This document shows, piece by piece, positions 59,359 through 64,000 of a stretch of 64,000 nucleotides of DNA. Numbering within the stretch: the first letter of the stretch is position 1; each line of letters begins with the position of its first letter. The notes under the pieces are model-generated. The model did not search any database and was not told the DNA's origin. It saw only the letters and a list, made by a program, of their open reading frames with translations. Origin of the DNA: Bradyrhizobium sp. CER78 (GTDB taxonomy: Bacteria > Pseudomonadota > Alphaproteobacteria > Rhizobiales > Xanthobacteraceae); NCBI RefSeq assembly GCF_029846235.1, contig NZ_JARVWP010000011.1:175219-239218 (forward strand), written 5' to 3'. Made by a program: the position numbers and the translations under genes.

Positions 59359-60981
59359 ATGAGCGATGTGGCGTTACCTGGTTCGATCGAGCCCGCGCGG
59401 CGCAGGGGGCCCGATCTCGAGAAGGGCTTTCATCCGCTCACCGGCATCATCTATCTCGGCGTGATCGGCGCCGCGCTGCTGTTCGTGGCCTACAGCATCT
59501 ACGCGGATGTTGGCGCCACGGGCGCCAGCAAGACCTCTTATGCGGCGTTCCTTTTGCTGTTCGTCGCTCTGTTGATCTCGCTCGGCTTCGAATTCGTCAA
59601 CGGCTTTCACGACACCGCAAACGCCGTCGCAACCGTGATCTACACGCGCTCGATGCCGGCGCATATTGCCGTCGTCTGGTCGGGCCTCTTCAATCTGATC
59701 GGCGTGCTTCTCTCCAGCGGCGCCGTCGCTTTCGGCATCGTCTCCTTGTTGCCGGTCGAACTGATCCTTCAGGTCGGCAGCAGCGCCGGCTTCGCCATGG
59801 TGTTCGCGCTGCTGATCGCGGCCATTATCTGGAACGTCGGCACGTGGTATTTCGGACTGCCGGCCTCCAGTTCGCACACCCTGATCGGATCGATCATGGG
59901 CGTGGGTATATCGAACGCCTTGATGCACGGACGAGAGGGGACGTCCGGCGTGGATTGGTCGCAGGCCGTCAACACCGGCAAGGCGCTGCTGCTGTCGCCG
60001 CTGTTCGGATTTCTGCTCGCCGCCATCCTGCTCTACGGGCTCAAGACCGCATTGTTGCGCGCAACGCCGGCGCTGTTCGGCGAGCCGCAAGGCGACCAGC
60101 CTCCGCCGTGGTGGATTCGTGGCATCTTGATCCTGACCTGTACCCTGGTCAGCTTCTTTCATGGATCGAACGATGGCCAAAAAGGCATGGGCCTCATCAT
60201 GCTCATCCTGATCGGCGTGGTCCCGACCGCCTATGCGCTCAACCGCGCGATGCCGGCGAACCAGATCGAGGCATTCACCGCGAATTCGGCTGCGGCGAGC
60301 AAGGTCGTCGAGGACAAGGGCGCTGATCGCAAGGTGACCGGCGACCCGCGTCCGGCAGTGACGAACTACATCGCGCTTCGGCAGCTCACCGACGATACCT
60401 ATCCGTCGCTCGCCGTCCTCGTCCGCGAGATCAGCGACCAGGTCGTTCAGTATGGTTCGCTGGCCAAATTCCCCGCCGAGACCGTTCGCAACACGCGCAA
60501 CGATATGTATCTGGTGTCGGAGGCGCTTCGCCTGCTTATGAAGAGCAGCGACAACGCGCTGAGCGATGCCGATGTCGCGACGCTCGATCGCTACAAGGGC
60601 TCGCTGGATGCCGCCACCAAATTCATTCCGTCCTGGGTGAAGATCGCGGTCGCCATCGCGCTCGGCCTTGGCACGATGGTCGGCTGGAAGCGGATCGTCG
60701 TGACGGTGGGCGAAAAGATCGGCAAGACTCATTTGACTTATGCGCAGGGCGCCTGCGCCGAGATCACGGCGGCCGCGACCATCGCCGCGGCGGACGGCTA
60801 CGGTCTGCCGGTGTCGACGACGCATGTGCTGTCGTCCGGCATCGCGGGCACCATGACCGCAAACGGGTCCGGCTTGCAATGGTCGACGATCCGCAACATC
60901 GCCATGGCCTGGGTTCTGACCTTGCCGGTAGCGATGCTGATCTCGGGCGTTCTCTACTTTCTATTCGCGCATTTATTTTAG
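59359..60981 (+). CDS. pit: Inorganic phosphate transporter, PiT family
   Basis: A 540-residue membrane transporter of inorganic phosphate. The PiT signature appears twice: GFEFVNGFHDTANAVATVIY in the first half and FFHGSNDGQKGMG in the second, the inverted duplicate being completed by GLPVSTTHVLSSGIAGTM near the C-terminus; GLPASSSHTLIGSIMG is the corresponding motif of the first half. A cytoplasmic loop (about 295-420) contains helical NYIALRQLTDDTYPSL and LREISDQVV-like segments. The N-terminus has a charged tail. The ATG at 59359 has GAGGGG upstream. Pho boxes upstream point to phosphate control. A CNB gene follows 26 nt later. Confidence 0.94.
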   Translation: MSDVALPGSIEPARRRGPDLEKGFHPLTGIIYLGVIGAALLFVAYSIYADVGATGASKTSYAAFLLLFVALLISLGFEFVNGFHDTANAVATVIYTRSMPAHIAVVWSGLFNLIGVLLSSGAVAFGIVSLLPVELILQVGSSAGFAMVFALLIAAIIWNVGTWYFGLPASSSHTLIGSIMGVGISNALMHGREGTSGVDWSQAVNTGKALLLSPLFGFLLAAILLYGLKTALLRATPALFGEPQGDQPPPWWIRGILILTCTLVSFFHGSNDGQKGMGLIMLILIGVVPTAYALNRAMPANQIEAFTANSAAASKVVEDKGADRKVTGDPRPAVTNYIALRQLTDDTYPSLAVLVREISDQVVQYGSLAKFPAETVRNTRNDMYLVSEALRLLMKSSDNALSDADVATLDRYKGSLDAATKFIPSWVKIAVAIALGLGTMVGWKRIVVTVGEKIGKTHLTYAQGACAEITAAATIAAADGYGLPVSTTHVLSSGIAGTMTANGSGLQWSTIRNIAMAWVLTLPVAMLISGVLYFLFAHLF

Positions 60982-61007
60982 CCAGAACCGTAGAAAGGGG
61001 AATTCGA

Positions 61008-61376
61008 GTGGCAGATGCAAGCTTCAGCCTTCTGACGGGCAACAGTATCGAAACCCGCCTGGTCCGGGCCGGCGGCGTTATTTTTCGTGAGGGTGAGCAA
61101 GCCAACGAGCTCTTCGTGATCAAGAGCGGCTATGTGCGCATTCAGGTCGGCAACAAGACCATGGCGGACCTTGCGCCCGACACGATCTTTGGCGAGATGG
61201 CCTTGATCGACAACGAGCCAAGGAGTGCGACTGCCACGGCCCTGACGGATGTCGAACTCGTCCCGGTCTCGGAAAAGCAGTTTCTCTTCCTCGTCAGCCA
61301 GACGCCGCATTTCGCCCTCAAGGTGATGAGGACGCTGGCGCAGCGGCTCAGAACCATGAACAAGGGCGTCTACTAA
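61008..61376 (+). CDS. Cyclic nucleotide-binding domain protein
   Basis: A 122-residue single-domain protein: GGVIFREGEQANELFVIKSG, then FGEMALIDNEPRSATATALT, the phosphate-binding cassette of cAMP/cGMP-binding domains (FGEMALI...PRSATA). No DNA-binding HTH or kinase domain. GTG start with AGGGG 7 nt before. It begins 26 nt after the PiT stop, so it is co-transcribed with the phosphate transporter and is closed by the terminator. It may sense a cyclic nucleotide and act on the transporter. Confidence 0.88.
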   Translation: MADASFSLLTGNSIETRLVRAGGVIFREGEQANELFVIKSGYVRIQVGNKTMADLAPDTIFGEMALIDNEPRSATATALTDVELVPVSEKQFLFLVSQTPHFALKVMRTLAQRLRTMNKGVY

Positions 61377-61414
61377 AGCGCGATGAGATTGGGCTGAATC
61401 GTCATCGCGCTTTT
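61375..61414 (+). terminator. Rho-independent terminator after the pit operon
   Basis: 12-bp stem (61375-61386 with 61402-61413; AAAGCGCGATGA and inverse) with a 15-nt loop and a T-run (TTTT) that overlaps its right arm. It overlaps the last bases of the CNB stop codon. Confidence 0.85.
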
Positions 61415-61426
61415 AGCTCGCTGTTT

Positions 61427-61478
61427 GAGCATGATCTTTTCGGAAAACCGCTTCGCACTTTTCCGGATCATGCTCTAG
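61427..61478. repeat. REP element, family A (inverted copy)
   Basis: GAGCATGATC...GATCATGCTC with TTTTCGGAAAACCGC centre, reverse orientation to the copies at 4582 and 6059. It lies just past the terminator. Confidence 0.92.
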
Positions 61479-61568
61479 GCGAGACGAACAGCGAAGTGCG
61501 CCGCCTCCACGCTCGGCGTGAACCGGCGGCCGCTTCGCTCAAAACCGCGCTTCGCCGATCGCCTCGAA

Positions 61569-61598
61569 CAAAAGCGGCGGACGTTTCCGTCCGCCGCT
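61569..61598 (-). terminator. Rho-independent terminator (minus strand)
   Basis: 11-bp stem AGCGGCGGACG/CGTCCGCCGCT, loop 4 nt, followed on the minus strand by TTTTGTT. It ends the transcript of the small secreted genes to the right. Confidence 0.88.
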
Positions 61599-61632
61599 GG
61601 CGTGATGCAAAAGGCCTGCGTGCTCAAATTCT

Positions 61633-61878
61633 TCAGGTGCCGTTGGCGCGGCAGCGGCCGCCCGGGCCGAGATACCAGCCGCGCGGACAGGCGTGCATCC
61701 ACGGCCGTGCGTAGTTGCGGCGGCAGCCGCCATAGGGACCGCGATGCCAGCCGCCGCCGCAGCCGCCGGTGACCGTGATGACATCGGGATTCTGGCTGGG
61801 GGTCACAGGCGCGAGCGGCATAGCGCCGGCGCTGCCGAGCGTGGCAAGAAGGAAGGCGGCCGCAATCAATCTGGTCAT
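61633..61878 (-). CDS. Small secreted Gly/Cys-rich protein (GCG_CRPN type)
   Basis: An 81-residue exported protein: signal peptide MTRLIAAAFLLATLGSAGAM, then VTPSQNPDVITVTGGCGGGW followed by HRGPYGGCRRN and a second CPRGWYLGPGGRC. The GGCGGGWHRGPYGGCR block matches my recollection of the GCG_CRPN-prefix proteins of alphaproteobacteria, which are small periplasmic cysteine-rich proteins. Four cysteines could form two disulfides. Function unknown. Upstream neighbour (61922) is also small and exported. Confidence 0.8.
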   Translation of the reverse strand: MTRLIAAAFLLATLGSAGAMPLAPVTPSQNPDVITVTGGCGGGWHRGPYGGCRRNYARPWMHACPRGWYLGPGGRCRANGT

Positions 61879-61921
61879 GATTATCGTCCTCTGCTGATGT
61901 CAAAAGTCATTCGTCAGTGAA

Positions 61922-62164
61922 TTAGCCGCCGCCGGCAAACGCGATGCCGGCGCGCACTTCGCCCATCGCCTGATCGATCAGGCCGAGCGCACGCTCGCGA
62001 TGGCCGCCCTTGTTCGGCGTTGCTTTGGTGAGTTCGGCGCGCGCCGATTGCAGCATCGCAAGGCTTTCGTCCATGTGCGGCTGGGCGCCGATCGCGTAGC
62101 CGATCCCGATGCTGGTGGTGATCGCAACCCCGAGCAACACCTTGCGGATCGCGGAAGTCTTCAT
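61922..62164 (-). CDS. Small exported or membrane-anchored protein (80 aa)
   Basis: An 80-residue protein: MKTSAIRKVLLGVAITTSIG with one hydrophobic segment (6-27), then a helical tail with SLAMLQSARAELTKATPNKG and GHRERALGLIDQAMGEVRAG. The PNKGGHRxxAxxLIxxAxxEV pattern recurs in small alphaproteobacterial proteins. The ATG at 62164 follows GGAG. Co-directional with the Gly/Cys-rich gene 43 nt downstream and probably one transcript ended by the terminator at 61569. Function unknown. Confidence 0.78.
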   Translation of the reverse strand: MKTSAIRKVLLGVAITTSIGIGYAIGAQPHMDESLAMLQSARAELTKATPNKGGHRERALGLIDQAMGEVRAGIAFAGGG

Positions 62165-62412
62165 CCCATGGTCTCCTCTGGCTGGCCCGCTTGTGTGCGG
62201 GGGCTCACTTTGAGCGGTCTCTCCTGGCTGCGAGCCCGGCGCCATCGGTAAGCCCCTCGCGGCACACGCGTCTTGGACTGGGAAGCGCTGGAGAATTCCG
62301 GACTTGGACTGTCCGGCGCTGTGCACAGACCGCCGACGAGATGATAGATTTCATCTGCCGTTCATCTGGTGGTGGCCAGATTGCCGGTGCGCACCCTGGT
62401 CCTGTCCTTCCG

Positions 62413-63375
62413 ATGTCCGTCATCAAGAAAAGGCTGTCGACCGACATGCTGCCGCCAGGCCTCGGCGAGCGGCAGCGCTACATGTTCTTCGCCGAACTGT
62501 TCGAGCATTTCTCCAACACCGGCGAGCTCGACCCGTCACCTGTGGTGCCGTTTCGCGCGACGATGAACTCGATCCATATCGGCACCACCATGCTCGGCCG
62601 CTGCAACGGCAGCTTCACCACCGTGCGGCGCGAGCGGCGCCAGGTGCTGGCGACCAATGACGACCGCTACTGCCTTGCGCGCAACACCGGCGACCGCGCC
62701 TCGACGGTGACCCATCGCGGCCGCGAATTCCAGATGCGGCCGGGCGCGATGGTGCTGCTCAAGCTGGACGAGCCGTTCTTCACCGCCGACGGTGCGCACC
62801 ACAAGCGCTTCACCAATGTCCATCTGCCGATGGCGACCTTACGATCCATGGCCTCCGGCGTCGATGATCTGGTCAGCCGCGAGCTCGCGCCGGGCGGTGC
62901 GTTGTCGCTGGCGATGGACTATAGCGACCTGCTGCTGCAATCGCCTGACGCCGTCGATGAGGCCGGCTTCGCCATCGCCGCGCACCTGCTCGATCTCGCA
63001 GCGCTCGGCCTCGGTGCCCGCGGCGATCTTGCGGCCGCCGCCCAACGTCGCGGACTTCGCGCAGTGCGGCTGAAGTCATTGCTGATGATCCTGGAGAAGC
63101 GCTTCACCGAGCCGGATTTCTCCGCACACAAGCTCGCCGCCGCAACCGGCCTGTCGGAGCGCTACGTCAACGAGCTGCTCTACGAGGCGGGGGCCAGCTT
63201 CACAATGCGGCTGACCGAACTCCGATTGACCAAGGCCGCCGAATTGCTGATCCATGACACCGAGCGGCGGATCAGTGACATCGCCTTCGATTGCGGGTTC
63301 AACGATTTGTCTTACTTCAATCGCTGTTTCCGCCGCCGCTTCGGCTTGACGCCGTCGGCTGCGCGCGGCACGTGA
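62413..63375 (+). CDS. AraC family transcriptional regulator
   Basis: A 320-residue regulator. The C-terminal double HTH is FSAHKLAAATGLSERYVNEL, then RISDIAFDCGFNDLSYFNRC and FRRRFGLTPSAAR, the AraC signature. The N-terminal half is an AraC-binding-2-like domain (FRATMNSIHIGTTMLGRCNG). I chose the ATG at 62413; an in-frame ATG at 62341 adds 24 residues that look unlike the family. Divergent from the two small exported genes. Targets unknown. Confidence 0.9.
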   Translation: MSVIKKRLSTDMLPPGLGERQRYMFFAELFEHFSNTGELDPSPVVPFRATMNSIHIGTTMLGRCNGSFTTVRRERRQVLATNDDRYCLARNTGDRASTVTHRGREFQMRPGAMVLLKLDEPFFTADGAHHKRFTNVHLPMATLRSMASGVDDLVSRELAPGGALSLAMDYSDLLLQSPDAVDEAGFAIAAHLLDLAALGLGARGDLAAAAQRRGLRAVRLKSLLMILEKRFTEPDFSAHKLAAATGLSERYVNELLYEAGASFTMRLTELRLTKAAELLIHDTERRISDIAFDCGFNDLSYFNRCFRRRFGLTPSAARGT

Positions 63376-63455
63376 TGGCCTTGCGCGTGACAGCCTCTAA
63401 CGTGACACAGTGGTAATGTGACGCAACTTGAACCGACTGCCTGCGTTACCATGTG

Positions 63456-64000
63456 ATGGCCATGCCCGAGGACGACATCTTCACGCCCCACGCCACGCGA
63501 TCGCGGCCGCCCTTCGGTGGAGCGCAGGCGCGCGGCAAGGTGATCGATCAGGACGGGCGCGAGCTCTCAGATGGTCCGCTGCATCCGCAGTTCCAAGGCT
63601 TTCAGGAAGGCTTCCGCTTCGACTTCCGCAACTCCAGCGCCAATCCGTTCGGCAATCTGACGCGCGAGGAACGGCTCGCGCGGCTGGAGATGATCGCAAA
63701 GCTGCTCGACGTCGTCTTCGTCGTGCCGGGCACCAATGTCCGCTACGGCATCGACGGACTGATCGGCCTGATCCCCGTGGTCGGCGATCTCATCACGACC
63801 GCGATCTCGCTGTGGCTGGTGCGCGAGGCCCGGCTGCTGGGTGCGCCCTGGCACATCACCGCGCGGATGCTCGCCAATGTCGCCGTCGACGGCGTGGTCG
63901 GCATGGTGCCGGTGGCCGGCGATGCCTTCGACGTCATGTTCCGCGCCAACATCCGCAACGTGCGGATGCTGCGGCGCTGGCTCGACAAGCAGCCGCGGCT
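63456..64000 (+). CDS. DUF4112 domain protein, 3' end outside window
   Basis: The frame runs open to the right edge. Start at the ATG 63456 or 63462 (no clear ribosome binding site decides). The first 60 residues are charged (MPEDDIFTPHATRSRPPFGG), then the DUF4112 core: RLEMIAKLLDVVFVVPGTNV, GIDGLIGLIPVVGDLITTAI and ANVAVDGVVGMVPVAGDAFD, with FRANIRNVRML. DUF4112 proteins are predicted membrane proteins of unknown role, often 150-250 residues. The visible part is 181 residues. Confidence 0.85.
   Translation, partial: MAMPEDDIFTPHATRSRPPFGGAQARGKVIDQDGRELSDGPLHPQFQGFQEGFRFDFRNSSANPFGNLTREERLARLEMIAKLLDVVFVVPGTNVRYGIDGLIGLIPVVGDLITTAISLWLVREARLLGAPWHITARMLANVAVDGVVGMVPVAGDAFDVMFRANIRNVRMLRRWLDKQPR

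Noticed and set aside
59374..60879. 501-codon minus-strand frame opposite the PiT gene
   Set aside because: Antisense by-product of high-GC coding DNA; the composition is Arg/His/Asp-rich and without motifs.
63400..63460. Imperfect inverted repeat (GGTAATGTGACGCA with TGCGTTACC) before the DUF4112 gene
   Set aside because: The arms do not align base for base and no RBS sits next to it; too weak to call an operator.
1..64000. tRNA, rRNA, CRISPR, insertion sequences, phage genes
   Set aside because: Looked for cloverleaf patterns, 3' CCA neighbourhoods, regular spaced repeats, transposase and integrase motifs; none seen.

Overview
The window is high-GC bacterial chromosome, most likely from Bradyrhizobium or a close Bradyrhizobiaceae (Nitrobacteraceae) relative. 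The pointers are two DUF992 secreted proteins, Omp25/RopB-like beta-barrels, small alphaproteobacterial secreted proteins, a serC-type leader RNA in front of serC-serA, and several families of short palindromic intergenic repeats of the kind typical of bradyrhizobia. I see no rRNA, tRNA, CRISPR array, insertion sequence, integrase or phage gene. The window is cut inside a gene at each end: a DUF1800 protein on the left and a DUF4112 protein on the right.

Left third (1-25 kb): a DUF1800/DUF1501 pair, an aldo/keto reductase, a frameshifted acetyltransferase, a membrane PAS protein, DUF486, two unlisted small membrane proteins, a GST and aspartate aminotransferase. Then come two tandem DUF992 genes, an epoxide-hydrolase-like enzyme divergent from a LysR regulator, an EF-G-like GTPase with a degenerate switch II, DUF1275, aroE, a second tandem pair of secreted unknowns, an FMN alpha-hydroxy-acid dehydrogenase, glmM, two outer-membrane barrels, a second GST and a GNAT protein.

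Middle (25-50 kb): the serine pathway genes serC and serA behind a structured leader, a thiolase, a MuiA-type DUF4139 protein, a crotonase with a strong hairpin over its ribosome binding site, a phytase-like esterase and a heme-monooxygenase-like protein. An ABC importer (binding protein plus two permeases, no ATPase in the window) lies with a 2-hydroxyacid dehydrogenase. A chemoreceptor, a LysR/NTF2-like divergent pair, two DMT exporters, an HD hydrolase, a TetR regulator with a clear operator in front of a small membrane protein, a second FMN hydroxy-acid enzyme and an orphan MlaD/MCE protein follow.

Right third (50-64 kb): the most interesting locus is a LuxR/LuxI quorum-sensing pair (51.7-53.2 kb) whose synthase gene overlaps a cytochrome P450 gene by 62 nt, which in turn overlaps a small unknown gene by an ATGA junction. 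A perfect inverted repeat sits in the luxR-luxI gap. A Cys-tRNA(Pro) deacylase, purA, a proline-rich membrane protein, and a PiT phosphate transporter with tandem Pho boxes and a co-transcribed cyclic-nucleotide-binding protein follow, then two small exported proteins, an AraC regulator and DUF4112.

Dispersed palindromic repeats fill many gaps. In three cases the stop codon of the neighbouring gene lies inside the repeat, so these elements appear to have set gene 3' ends. All family assignments rest on motif recognition by eye; no database search was run.
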